Shown here in pieces: positions 1 to 10,753 of a stretch of DNA of 64,000 bases. The stretch is from contig NC_079492.1 of NCBI RefSeq assembly GCF_020520425.1, forward strand, positions 138,760,361 to 138,824,360. The letters are read 5' to 3'. Within the stretch, counting starts at the first letter, position 1. Every line of letters begins with the position of its first letter. A model generated the notes under the pieces. It was given only the letters and a program-made list of their open reading frames with translations. It had not been told where the DNA came from and did no database searches. The stretch comes from Spinacia oleracea. Taxonomy: Eukaryota; Streptophyta; Magnoliopsida; Caryophyllales; Amaranthaceae. The position numbers and the translations under genes are program-made.

Positions 1-1184
1 ACACCCTTGCTAGTGTTCTAGGAGCAGTTACAGGTCCTCAATTTGTTGATCTTGTGATGCAAATCCATTCCCACATTATAAAGTCTGGATTAGTATCTGA
101 TGACTCAATGATTTCTTGTTTGATATCTTCATATGGTAAATGCTCTTGCTTGGACCACGCGAAGAAGGTATTATCTTCAACACAAGAGGTTAATATTGGG
201 CATCTCCAAGTAATGGCTGCCACTGCTGTCACTGCAGGATATCCTGCTGATGCCGTGGAATGCTTCAAATCTGCAATGAACTTGTGGTCTGAAATGAATG
301 GTACTACTTTAAGTCTAATATTCAAAGCTTGTAGCTCTTTGACAAATCTGGGACAAGGAAAGGCTATTCATTGTCTGGCTTTGAAAGCTGGACTGGGAAG
401 TGATAGGTTTGTTGAGACTGCTATTGTTGATTTTTATTGCAAGTGTGGAAGCATTGCTGATGCAAGGAACATATTTGTGGATGTCTCTAGCCATAATTTG
501 GCTGCATGGAATGCTATGATTATGGGCTTTGCTCAGCATGGTTGTTATAATGAAGTCCTTTCCCTGTTTCAAAGGATGACTGAACTAGGTATCAAGCCTG
601 ACGAGATAACATATCTTGGAATCCTTCAATCATGCTGTCATGCTGGGCTAGTGAATGAAGCTAACATTCATCTAAATTCCATGTCCGAGCTTCATGGACT
701 TCTCCCGTGTCTAGAACACTATGCTACTATGATTGACTTGCTAGGCCGAGTTGGCCTTTTAAAAGAAGCAAGGCTTGTCATTGAGAAATTGCCTGTAACC
801 CCTGATGCTCAAGTGTGGCAGAGTCTGCTGTCAGCCTGCCATAACTCTGGTAACCTGGAAATTGGAGAAGTTGCAGCAAAGGAACTTCTTAAATTGCAGC
901 CTGAAAATGATTCTGCATACATTCTTCTGTCAAATCTTTATGCCAGAGCACATGATTGGGATGCTGTGAGAAGACTGAGAAGGGAAATGAAAGATAAATT
1001 CATTTACAAGGAACCTGGTTCTAGTTGGATTGAAGCTGGGGGATCTGTCTACCACTTTCTGGCTGAGGATACTTCTCATCCGGAGAATGAAAAGATCTAC
1101 TTTTATCTACAAAGCATTGCCCAGCAAATGCTACCTTTATCAGAAGTAACCGAAGATTCCTTTGTCTGCATGGATGGTTGGTGA
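1..1184 (+). CDS. Pentatricopeptide repeat (PPR) protein, PLS class with E motif, 5'-truncated by window edge
   Basis: The frame is open from base 3 without a stop, so the gene starts upstream; the first ATG in the window (54) is internal. The translation shows degenerate 35-residue PPR units, for example WNAMIMGFAQHGCYNEVL followed by KPDEITYLGILQSC, and the typical run LEHYATMIDLLGRVGLL. It ends with an E/E+ motif (PGSSWIEAGGSVYHF, then HPENEKIY) and stops at TGA 1182-1184 shortly after. No DYW deaminase domain follows, so this is an E-subclass protein. Family knowledge: such proteins bind organellar RNA, usually in mitochondria or plastids, and commonly help in C-to-U editing by recruiting a DYW partner. 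The target cannot be told from this fragment. There is no intron in the visible part, as usual for plant PPR genes. Confidence 0.93.
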   Translation, partial: TLASVLGAVTGPQFVDLVMQIHSHIIKSGLVSDDSMISCLISSYGKCSCLDHAKKVLSSTQEVNIGHLQVMAATAVTAGYPADAVECFKSAMNLWSEMNGTTLSLIFKACSSLTNLGQGKAIHCLALKAGLGSDRFVETAIVDFYCKCGSIADARNIFVDVSSHNLAAWNAMIMGFAQHGCYNEVLSLFQRMTELGIKPDEITYLGILQSCCHAGLVNEANIHLNSMSELHGLLPCLEHYATMIDLLGRVGLLKEARLVIEKLPVTPDAQVWQSLLSACHNSGNLEIGEVAAKELLKLQPENDSAYILLSNLYARAHDWDAVRRLRREMKDKFIYKEPGSSWIEAGGSVYHFLAEDTSHPENEKIYFYLQSIAQQMLPLSEVTEDSFVCMDGW

Positions 1185-3289
1185 CTTGTCGAGGACTTGA
1201 GGGTATAGTGTCATACTGTATATAATTTATGCTTTTGACATCTATGAAAAATGCCTTAAGATGCAAATTAGTTGATTACATTCATTGTTTTGAAACAGTT
1301 ATCATGATAATGCTTATGAGAAAAATCTATCTATTTAAGTTATACTCCATATCAGGTCAGCATGGCTTGAATAATTCTTGCGTTGTGTGGTGCTTGATTG
1401 CTCCCACTCAAAACTCCACCCCATTTCTCTCCTTTGCCTAAACAATTGCTGAATTTCTGCGCTAGTCATACGCATCTGAAGCAAGATTTTCTTTTCTTTG
1501 TGCTGCTTGAAACAGGGAGATCTGCTTTGATGCTTTAGATATTGTTGATAACATTTGAGCTTGATACACAATTTACTTTGCTATTTCTATGGTTTTCCCA
1601 TGAGTTTTAGTCTAGACTAAGTTAGAGGGAAACTGCTTGTGTGAACCTCCCTAGACTTTTCTAGTAGGTACGTAGTAATTGTTGTTTGTTAGTAATTTGG
1701 TTTTTGTATACTCTGCTCGTGCAAGTAAGGTGTAAATCCAGTGAGGATTTACCAAATTACTAGTTGATTGAAGCCATAGTACATCATACTTCTTTACTCT
1801 CCTAGCTAAGTGTCCTGGTGACTGGGCTTTTCCTATTATAGGTTCTGAAGCTACTGTCGGGGGAATAGGACAGGATAATATCCTTGTGTAGTACAGAATT
1901 ACAGAGTCACAATCAATGAATTTTCTGGGCAGCATGCATCAAGAGTTAATAGTATAGAAAGTAGTTGGTACGAGTATGTGGCCTACACAAGTAAATTACT
2001 AGCCATACCTAATTACTTCTACATTCTACAGGACTGATAAAAGTGTTATCGGGAAGCAGTTTTTAGGACCACTGCTGTTTTTTTTTTTGTCTTTTTTATT
2101 ACTATTAGTGTTAGTATTAGCATAATTACTTCGTATATTTTAAAGTTTCACACATGTGCAAGTTAATCGTACAGAAGACAAGGCCTTAATGGTGGTTTGG
2201 TGAAATCTTTCTTTTCTACATCTGAGCTGTCATTCAGATAAATCATATACGAGGACCTTCCTGAAGGGTAAATTGTTATCTTGTCCTACCACAGATATGT
2301 TTCTTTCTCATTTATGGCCATCTTTACTACGCTGCATTTCATATACATAATACTAACAGAACAACATTGTGGAGTAATAACTAGTCGCACAATTTATGTT
2401 GATGCTTTATATTCAGAGTTGATTTCTTTGTGTTAGAAGCTTTTAGATTTTGAGTCAGAGTTGACTTCTTTGTGTTAGAAGCTATTAGATTTTGATAACA
2501 TACAGCTATTTATTGGACGAAACACTTATTGGTGATGCATAAATAGGACTTTCTTCTGAAAATAGATGGTCTGATGGTCAAAGTATTCATAAATTTCAGT
2601 CCTTTGGAGAAAGTTGAGAACTTGAGATTGAGCACAAATAATCGATCTGTAGTACAAAGCTGTAGATAAATGTCTGGGCTTAGAGTAGAATCATTTGCTT
2701 GACTATTCTTTGTTATGCTTGGTCATGAAGGGATTTTGTCCTTAAGCAAATAGGAAAGATGTATAATTAAAGGTATCATGGCATTTGAATATTGATATTG
2801 TAATACCTTGATACTTAATTGACTTACCCCCATCAGGACTAAAACCCATCAGCCATTATGTCAGTCATATTCTTCTGCTTAACTTGCGCAGTAATCACAA
2901 ATGTAAGCAAATGTTAGGATGCAAGCGCAAATTTCCTGGCTCAAGAAAGTTCTTAGCAGGTCGGTTTTGAGACAAACTTTAAAATGCAGAGTTAGATAGT
3001 TCCCTGACTGTTCTACTCTAAAGAGTAAAGAGCTTAAACATAAATCACATATTATTTAACTTGTAAACAAGTCGTTGATATCTTCTTCTCTTTCTTTTGG
3101 TTTGTGGGATGGAGTCTTCCTGTTTGTGTATTGCAAGTTCTGTTTGTTTGTGGTTTTCTGCATATGATGTTTTGTACGTTTTTGTTTGGAGCTGCTGTAA
3201 TTCTTTTTTTTTTACAATTGTGCCATTAATTTGGTGTTTTTAACTTGATCTGGTCTACTAACAAGTAAATCTGATAAAGTTTAGAACAA
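1185..3289. other. Non-coding 3' flank of the PPR gene
   Basis: AT-rich sequence without a convincing coding frame. It should contain the PPR 3' UTR, but no single polyadenylation site can be fixed. The only structure seen is a 42-bp tandem duplication, listed separately. Confidence 0.6.
2413..2496. repeat. 42-bp tandem duplication (2 copies)
   Basis: Two adjacent copies starting TCAGAGTTGA at 2413 and 2455. Both contain TTCTTTGTGTTAGAAGC and TTAGATTTTGA, with only a few mismatches. It looks like a local slippage duplication. Confidence 0.8.
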
Positions 3290-4280
3290 AAGTGATGCAG
3301 AAAAAAATAGCGGAGCACAAAAATTTAGATTGATCAATAAAGTAATGAATCTCATTTCTAAAGAATGAATTTCTGTTACATGGTCAAGGATTACATATAT
3401 GATAACTAATGATCCTAGATATCTTCCTTACTCTCCTTCACTCTTCTATGTGTTGAGGGTTGTTATCAGAGTGCAAGGAGGCTTTGAAAAGAACATGGAG
3501 AATGGAGTGGAAAGCTTTCGCTGCTATAATTGCCTTTATTTGGCCTCTCCTTTGTAGAGGTCTTCTTCCACTAAAACTTTCAGCAATGACAGCTAATGAT
3601 GAAGTGCCACTGACTTTGTTGCTCATGATAGAAGATTTGAGGTATTTGATCTTTTACCTCTATCCTTTTGTGTTCTAGCTTATACTTTTAATGGAAGACA
3701 GTGCTGCTTTGGCTTCTGCATTGAGGGCTTATATATATAGATCATCAATGGATGGATAAACTAGGGATCTTGTTGATTGAAATTAGAAGCAGACCCAATA
3801 TGTAAAACCTCGGAAATTTCCATGTTGGTGGTGGTTAGGGAGCATGTCTGCTGCAATATATGGATTTGCAACAAATTATTTTGGCCACCTATACTAATGA
3901 ATTTTGTTGAGAAACGGAGTATTTGTTTAGACATTTACTCTTGAGGTATCTGTACATGCATGTACTGATAATTTTGAATTATTGAGGAAGCTTCTTGTGA
4001 TTCTGCTTCTTTTTGTCCTTTAACATGGATTTTGCAGGCAAGATCTGTCTTATTGAAATAAAAATGATATTATTTCATTCTTTCATAGTATTGCTGCTTA
4101 ATGTTAAATAATCTTCTGTATGTCCAATAAAGTGCTAGGGACATATTAGAAAGGAGACAAATAGGTATTACAAGCCAAAACATAAAAATTTATTATTCTT
4201 GCTTGATGTTTGTCTATGTCTACCACTCTACCTTTGCAAGTACTAACATTTTAGTGTTCCCTACTTTTTCATCTAATAGA
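3290..4280 (+). repeat. Diverged segmental tandem duplication, left copy
   Basis: This segment aligns by eye, with indels, to about 5440-6430: a shared GATCAATAAAGTGA/ATGA start, then TCACATGGTCAAG, a coding-like block, and near the end GCAAGATCTGT/GTAAGATCTGT and TTTCATTC...GCTGCTTAATG. The period is about 2.15 kb. The best-conserved part is the exon-like ORF listed separately. Confidence 0.65.
3460..3678 (+). CDS. Small exon-like ORF, copy 1 of a tandem pair (unknown function)
   Basis: ORF of 72 codons; a second in-frame ATG at 3502 matches the start region of copy 2. The core reads MEWKAFAAIIAFIW then GLLPLKLSAM. Copy 2 at 5674 has MDWKAFAAMTALIC then GLLPSKLSAT. Differences fall mainly at third codon positions, which suggests past protein-coding constraint. 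An AG lies just upstream (TGTTATCAG) and a GT follows GAG at 3642-3643. Copy 2 has both signals in the same places, so this may be an internal exon rather than a stand-alone gene. I do not recognise the family. Confidence 0.4.
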   Translation: MLSECKEALKRTWRMEWKAFAAIIAFIWPLLCRGLLPLKLSAMTANDEVPLTLLLMIEDLRYLIFYLYPFVF

Positions 4281-4664
4281 AACATATTGGAGCACAGGTT
4301 TCACTCTCTAAACAAACCTGTAGTGTGGGATTTGACAAAATAAAAGCTGAACTTAAGCCCTTTACCATGGATTAGTTTCTTGAGAAAACTTTCTAATTTT
4401 AGAAGTACATAACACATAAGTGACATTGTTATGCTATCCTAAATTCCTAATAAACATTGACTATAAATATTTGGGTGATGTGACATCTTCAAAATGAGAA
4501 TTTTGGTAATGCATGCATAGTCATAACCAAAAGCACGAGAAAACAGAGGTTTGGTAGCAGAGTAGTATCAGATATGACATGGGCCCTGGGGAGAGCGAGC
4601 TGTTGGTATGTACCAGTAAATGCGAGCTGTTGGTACAACTGATTGTACCTTAACCAAATATTTT

Positions 4665-4683
4665 TGTGTGTGTGTGTGTGTGT
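4665..4683. repeat. (TG)n microsatellite
   Basis: About nine uninterrupted TG units following a T run, inside non-coding DNA. Confidence 0.9.
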
Positions 4684-5439
4684 TTATGTGCTCACAAGGT
4701 ACAAGCACATAGGCAAAGAAGTAGCCTTGGTTGTACCATGCACAAGGTACAACAGGCTGTGCATAGAAAGTTGCCCCAGTAATATTGTGACATCCTAGTG
4801 ATAAGTTAACATTGTTGATTGACTTCTTCTAACTTTCCATTTTCAGTTAGTGAAATTAAACAAGTCATTTTCATCTCAAATTCTCGATAGATCTTTTTTA
4901 CTTATGATTATAAGAGGTCAAGGGAAGAAATGGTTGCAAAGCACTAACAACTGTTTAAAGAGACTGTGTTGGTCTAGTAATTCAGCAAATGAGTCATGTG
5001 AATGCTTAGCATCTTTTCCCATATATGTAGCGTAGAGTACACTAGTGCAGTAGTGTTACTGCCTCATAGCACTCTTTCTAGTTCGCGAAAATAAAATTTA
5101 CTCCTCTGTCTCACTTGAGAAAGTTGATAATTGATCCAACACTGACGTATTTTAGGATTTTGGTAGATCTCTGCCATTATTTCATAATTATCTGTAATAA
5201 TTTGTTGATTATTGCATTCACCATCAAAGTGGTTTGATCTTTGTTACACCCACCAACTCCACCCCCTAGGCTGGAACCTCTGGATGTGGCATCTCACGTC
5301 TGGTTATATGTAATACGCGCATATGCATACCATGGTCATCATTCATTATATTTCATTAGTTCTTAGCTGCTGTTACTTAAATACAGACTTGCCCTTTAGT
5401 TTGATCTGTTCCGCTTGTTTTCCCGAGTAACATTTCGCT

Positions 5440-6430
5440 TAATTTGATCAATAAAGTGAAAAGAGGATCTCATGCTTGTAAAGAAGAAAAAAAATTGTTC
5501 GAAATATTAAACAATAAATTAGTGATTCTCATATTTCCAAGTTAATTGCAGTCACATGGTCAAGAAATAAAAACATGAATAAGCTAATAATCGCTACTAT
5601 TTCACACTGTCCTGTACTGTTGTTCATTTATGCTGATTGGTTTCAGCTCGAGGATGCTTTGGACAACACATGAATGATGGATTGGAAAGCTTTTGCTGCT
5701 ATGACTGCCTTGATCTGCCCTCGCCTTGGTAAAGGTCTTCTCCCATCAAAACTTTCAGCAACAGCAGCGACTGATGATGTATCAGAAATGCCCATGATAA
5801 GAAGTATTGAGGTAATTTAGCCTTCTGTGTTGTATCCCTTTGACTTCTTGTCTTCTATTTGTGATTTTGAGAATTGAGAAGATGTTGCTGCTTAGAATTA
5901 GCCTTAAGAGCTTATATAGAACATTCATATGATTCATAGCTGATTATAAGTTTTGAAGTTCTCTATGGAAACAAAAGTGATACATTAACACAGAAGCTTC
6001 ATGTTTATGTTGGTTAGGAGCATGCCAGCTACATTATTTTGTTCTGCAACAAAATTTATGTTCAATTATTAAACATCTGGATCTTGTGGATGATTATTTC
6101 CACAATGACACTGAATGTATGCCTACCTTTTAAAAAATAAAAATAAAATATTTGGACGTATATATTGACATTCATGCACTTAAATTTTATGATGTGTCAA
6201 AGAAACTTCTCGTGGATGCTGCCTTTTGTTTTTAGTATTCCTCCTTGGTTCGTGGAACAAGCACATGTCAACGGTAAGATCTGTGTTTTTCTTGGCCGAT
6301 ATAAATAATTGTATTTCATCCTAGATTCCTATCAAAATGCTGCTAAGTATTAAAAATTATACAGCATGTCAATGGAAATCTACTATTAAAAAATTATTAG
6401 TAGGGATCACAACAGACAGTGTGTGGACTA
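5440..6430 (+). repeat. Diverged segmental tandem duplication, right copy
   Basis: Partner of about 3290-4280, with colinear blocks before and after the exon-like ORF. Divergence is substantial, so the duplication is old. Confidence 0.65.
5674..5820 (+). CDS. Small exon-like ORF, copy 2 of a tandem pair (unknown function)
   Basis: 48 codons from ATG 5674 (ATGATGGATTGG) to TAG at 5818-5820, with a TGA immediately upstream in frame. The sequence begins MMDWKAFAAMTALICPRLGK and continues with LLPSKLSATAATDD. It is preceded by a good 3' splice-site-like tract (TTGGTTTCAG, ending 5646). It contains a donor-like GAG/GTAATT at 5811-5813, so the last codons could be intronic. It is paralogous to 3502-3641. 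No known domain or signal is visible. Whether either copy is transcribed is unknown. Confidence 0.4.
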   Translation: MMDWKAFAAMTALICPRLGKGLLPSKLSATAATDDVSEMPMIRSIEVI

Positions 6431-6798
6431 ATTTCAATTTGTCCACACATAAAGACAAATAAATTAAATTGCATGATTTAAAACAACCTGGCAACCCAAC
6501 ATTGGTCAAAGTCACTTAACACAAATACACTATGTTTCAGTGTACTGTAATTTAACGCCTAAGGTACTTTACACAAATATGGTATGCCACCAGAGTTCTT
6601 GATTGGTGGTTATGGCTTGTCTAATACAGCAACACCCCTCCATTCCAAAATAGTAGTCGGTATTTTATTATTGAGCCGAATATTGGGCGACTTTATGTTG
6701 ATGTTAAAATGTTCTTTCCTATGATAACATCAAGGGATCAACTAGAAACTTCAAACTGGAAGACTAACTTACGCCACGGTTGAAATGTTCAACTTTTA

Positions 6799-7039
6799 CA
6801 CTATGTTTGGACAGATAGATAGAAGGGAAAAGAAGGGGGAGACAAAGGGAGGGGAAAGGAGGAGCTGCATTTTCCCTCCAAAATTGGAATGGTGTTTATT
6901 AAAGAGGGAGAGAAAATGGATCCATCCCTCTCCCTCCCCTCCCCTCCCCTCCCCTCCCCTTCCTTTCCCCAATCCCTTGTCCAAACAAGGGAGCTTGTTC
7001 CCCTCCTTTCTCTACATTTCCTCTTATCCAAACAATGTG
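6799..7039. mobile_element. Tourist-like (PIF/Harbinger) MITE
   Basis: The element starts CACTATGTTTGGA and ends TCCAAACAATGTG, giving imperfect terminal inverted repeats. It is flanked by TTA on both sides (6796-6798 and 7040-7042), the TSD typical of PIF/Harbinger elements. The interior is purine-rich on the left and has a CTCCC repeat on the right (about 6925-6962). The ORFs crossing it on both strands are low-complexity artefacts. Confidence 0.75.
6925..6962. repeat. (CTCCC)n simple repeat
   Basis: Repeated CTCCC/CCCCT units inside the Tourist-like MITE. Confidence 0.85.
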
Positions 7040-7599
7040 TTAACGGTGAAGGATAGTTAGGAAATATTAAAAAATGACTCTTAAATATTGTGCTGGATGA
7101 AGTGAGTACTACCTTAGCCGAAGTTTTAGTGTTTCCAGGTTTCCAATGGTAACAAACCAAACAGAAAGGAAAATGTCAAAAGGACTCAAAACAAACGGAG
7201 TCTTAATTAATCTAATATGGTTTTAGAAATTGCTACACTTGGATTAGGCTCACAAATATACAACTTTGTATGAAGCTGTGGTGGAAGTAGTGTCGTGGAA
7301 TAGTGGTAATGAGTACCACTACTTCCCGCAGACAGCCAACTATGGTTACGGAGTTTCTTATCCTCTTTCCCCTGCCTGAGATAGGTGGACAGGATGTGAT
7401 TCAACTATTTCTACTGTACTTATGTGTGTTATTATCACTCCATTAAATGGAACAGGAATTATGTTTCAACTTTTAACCTGCATTGGAGTCTTGAACTGTA
7501 CATCACCTTGTTGAGAATGCATTTTGATTTCAAGTGCAGTCTTATTATATTTCATCAAATAGCATCGGCTCCATCTAGTAATCAAAATTTGGTATATGC

Positions 7600-7765
7600 A
7601 TCTTGGGGCACCATGCTCACTGTGCACCCTGTTTTTAAATGAATATATAGTTCAAATTCGAAGAACATATCGTTCATACCCAAAGAACATATACTCCGTT
7701 GTAAAATAATCCACTTCTACGTGCTCAGTGAACGTTCATTAGGGGGCACAGTGAGCTGGGTGTAT
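7600..7765. mobile_element. Possible short MITE (inverted repeat)
   Basis: An arm around GCTCACTGTGCACCC (7613-7627) is inverted with respect to GGGGGCACAGTGAGC (about 7742-7756). The arms match over roughly 20 of 25 bases and enclose AT-rich DNA. No clear TSD is found, so the type is unknown. Confidence 0.4.
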
Positions 7766-7789
7766 AATCCATATTGCGAGATAAATGTG

Positions 7790-8160
7790 ATTATGATGAT
7801 AAATGTTGTGATGCAGGCATGAAGTCCAATTTTCCAGGCTAGCAAAGATTCCAATTTCTTAGTATGTCTGTTGAGAAGCGGGAAGATCGTATTTGATAAT
7901 TGTATAACTTAATATGATATTTGCACAGAAGACAAAGAATCTGTTTATGGAGTATTGTAAATAACAGTGATGTCTTTCCATTGATATGTAGGTAAGATAG
8001 GCTATACTGGAGGAAAATATACAAACATGATTCAGCTTCAGGAGATACGAAGTGATGGTAAGATTTATTCTCTCTAATAATCATTTAGTCTTCGTTTTTA
8101 AAACTGTAAAATATTCTGATTAGCATGGATAATGATGATGTGGGTAGGGATAAAAAAACT
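7790..8160. repeat. Duplicated 3' flank of the TAXI-like pseudogene
   Basis: This segment matches about 20760-21140: ATGATAAATGTTGTGATGCA at the start, then GGCATGAAGTCCA, TTCCAGGCT, ACAAACATGATTCAGCTTCA, and TGATGGTAAGAT. In both places it lies downstream of a minus-strand TAXI-like gene copy, so the ancestral duplication included gene and 3' flank. Confidence 0.8.
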
Positions 8161-8178
8161 CAGCAGAACTACAAACAT

Positions 8179-8290
8179 AGGAAATGTGACAAATGTGAAG
8201 CCTTACACCATATTCAGGCCATTAGTCAATGTTTGTAGCAAAAAATGAAATAATGGCCTTGAATATGGTGTTAGGAAATGTGACAAATTA
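8179..8290. repeat. Imperfect palindrome with flanking direct repeat at pseudogene 3' end
   Basis: CTTACACCATATTCAGGCCA (8201-8220) is inverted at about 8252-8275 as TAATGGCCTTGAATATGGTG. The direct repeat AGGAAATGTGACAAA occurs at about 8179 and 8273. The palindrome sits where the pseudogene loses alignment with its intact paralogues, and one arm is itself coding-derived. Confidence 0.7.
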
Positions 8291-8830
8291 AAATGGTGTA
8301 AGGCGCTAGGCCGCTAGGGTGTTGAATATGGTTCCGCAACCGGCACCCGGATCCTTCTCTGATAGCAAAGTAGTGTTGAGGCCAGGAACACAGACACCCG
8401 GATGTAATGTTGAAATAGCTTATGGTCAACTGTGTGTATTTGAGTCTCTTTGATACGTTGATTATTGGTAGGAAACTGTAAGGCCCATCTGACTCAAAGA
8501 AAATGATCACGAAGTGGTGGATGGGGTACACATAGTGAAAATGGGCTTAAACCCAAGTCTGGGCTCTGGAGGCAAGCACGTTTTGTAGCGTCATTGGAGA
8601 ATGGGCCAGCCCAACTACACCTTGTGCACCTTTGGCTTTGGGTAAGCGCGATTCAACCAGGTCAGATGGCGCGCAGGTGAAAATGTAGTCAGGTACACGG
8701 ACCAATGAAGCGGTCTTGTATCCATTAGTTGAACTTAAAGTGATAACATCTTGAGCTAGCTCAGCAACGGTGCTTTGTCGGGTCACTGGATTCTCCCATG
8801 AGTTCCCACATGTATTAGTATGACAAAATG
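8240..8830 (-). pseudogene. TAXI/basic 7S globulin-like pseudogene, 3' fragment
   Basis: On the minus strand this continues the gene from the site of the Sirevirus insertion. Residues matching about 120-205 of the intact paralogue are still readable at 8547-8786 (AELAQDVITLSSTNGYK, FTCAPSDLVESRLPK). Beyond that, frameshifts and stops appear, and the C-terminal quarter of the family (present at 21563-21930) is missing. The 5' fragment is at 19774-20086. The intact paralogue at 21563 contains the uninterrupted sequence (ACAAAATGGTCTAGC), confirming where the retroelement entered, at the codon for Phe107. Confidence 0.9.
8826..8830. repeat. Target-site duplication AAATG (left)
   Basis: AAATG directly precedes the LTR start TGATAG and recurs at 19769-19773 after the other LTR. 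The intact paralogue has one copy. Confidence 0.9.
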
Positions 8831-10106
8831 TGATAGTTCAGTAGGAACACTTGACAAGAGGGGGGGTGAATTGTTTCTTGGGAACTTGGGTAAGTTTCTT
8901 GCGGAATTTAAACAGTAAAAAGACTGAGAATAATGAGCGAAGAAAGATATAAAATGGAGGAACTTTCTTGACCCTAATCAAGAAGAACCTCACTACTCTT
9001 TTGTATTAATGTAATAACTCTATTACAAATACACTCTCTAACTCGAGTTCCTCTCGAACACGAGTTCCCCACAGCAATCCCCTTTGATTACTGTGCTCCT
9101 CTTTCTCTCTCTGACTTAACTCTAAGTCGCTCCTTTTCTCTTTGACTTAACTCTAAGTCGCTCTGTTTCTCTTTGACTTAACTCTAAGTCAATTAAGGAT
9201 CACTCAACCCTTAAACCCAAAATACAATTTGATATAAAACTCTAGTACGTAATAAAACTCAAAGCAATAAGGAACTCAAGGGACACTCTTTTGAAAACTG
9301 ATTCTCTTTTAAAACGTTTAAGCTCTTAAAATATATTTTGCAAAGATCAGTTGTGTGTTTTGAAAAGCTAAAACTCTTCTCCTTTTATAGGAGAGTTTTA
9401 CTTAGGGTTTGGTACCCATGTTTCCCTCAACCACCCACTAACAGTTACTGCTCAGTAACATGGGCATAGTTGGAGAGAAACAAGGGAGACCAAATCAAAA
9501 CTCTAAATGTACGTTGAACAGAAATACGTGGGGAGAGTTTCAAGGAACGTGGAAAAACTTTTACTTGAGAAACAAGGAGAGTAAATGAGAATCCTATGTT
9601 TCATTTATTAATTAAATACATTTTATTTATTAAAAAGATTTTCCAAGTTAAAACTCTTTTATAATTACAGGTAACATATTTCATTTAAAACGTACCAAAA
9701 TACTATGTCCCTTTCATACCAAATTACTTATAAACTTTATTAAATACTTACATAAATCCTAAAACATAAACTCATATGTTGTAGTCTTCATGTTGCACCT
9801 TTAGAAGCTTCACTCGAATACTTCCCGATTTGTTCCTTCTCTGGAACGCCGAGGATCCACATAATATATGAGGATCTCGCCTTAGGAACTCGCCTAAGGA
9901 TCTCGCCTTGCTTAATGATTATTTCTTCAATGTAGTGTCTGACATGGATCAATTACTTGCTTATATTCCACGTTGCTTAGTTTATCCAACTCAGGATCTT
10001 CTTAACTTAGCATTATCCCTCTAAGGATCTCGGAACCTATTATGCAACATAACTTAACCAATTGTCAGGAGTTTGCTTTGTCATCATCAAAACTTTAGGG
10101 TCAACA
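8831..10106 (-). repeat. Sirevirus 3' LTR (sense orientation)
   Basis: On the plus strand it runs from TGATAGTTCAG to GGGTCAACA. It matches 18497-19768 along its whole length. Differences cluster near 9700-9850 (for example ACTATGTCCCTTTCATACC here). It includes a triplicated 31-bp motif. Confidence 0.93.
9101..9190. repeat. 31-bp tandem repeat (3 units) in LTR
   Basis: GACTTAACTCTAAGTC occurs at 9113, 9144 and 9175, separated by CTCT/CTTT-rich spacers. The same array is at about 18763-18852 in the other LTR. Each unit contains a near-palindrome (GACTTAACTCTAAGTC), so it could be a regulatory repeat of the LTR promoter. Confidence 0.9.
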
Positions 10107-10140
10107 ATATTCCCCCTTTTTGGTGATGACAACAAAAGCA
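10107..10140 (-). other. Polypurine tract next to 3' LTR
   Basis: On the minus strand AAAAAGGGGGAATAT abuts the LTR, the expected priming site for plus-strand DNA synthesis. A second similar tract (CAACAGGGGGAAATG) lies at about 10371-10385. Multiple PPT-like tracts are a known Sirevirus trait. Confidence 0.75.
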
Positions 10141-10753
10141 AACTTTCACTAAATGCAATAATAATCAATTAGCGAAAATATTAAGCAATACAATAAATAA
10201 AGGATTTATAAAAATTAAACCAAACTTCCTAAATGAATATTAAGGAAAATCAAAATTAATTTTAATAAACGAAATTAAATAGAACGAAAAAAAAAAAAAA
10301 ATTAATACTTACATCGAGAAGAGAGTAGTGAAACGGACTCAAGAGATCAATTTAATTTAAGTTTGCATTCATTTCCCCCTGTTGGCATTAACAAAAAGTA
10401 GAAATACGCAATACTAATATATACCGATTAGAGCGCCCTCCGATCAACGGCTGGCAAACTAAGTTAGCCTCAAAGTTAAGTTCCAACGTACTAGATTTGA
10501 ATAGAAAACATAATAAATAACTAGTCATGATTTTAGAGATACGTTCATTGATGAGTTCCACTAAAATTAAAGGAAATAAAATAAAATAAAGGAAATAAAG
10601 GATGTAACTGTATCCCATGAAAGGAGTACAAACCAAAAAAAATAAATAAAAAGTTCCAAAATAAAAATAAAGCTTAATGTAGCACACACACAAAAAAAAA
10701 TATGGGATCTTGGAAATTAGGATGGAACAAGTGTAGATTTGGCAAAGAGATCC

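Noticed and set aside
6785..7160. Three overlapping Gly/Pro/Arg-rich ORFs
   Set aside because: Created by the CTCCC simple repeat inside a Tourist MITE.
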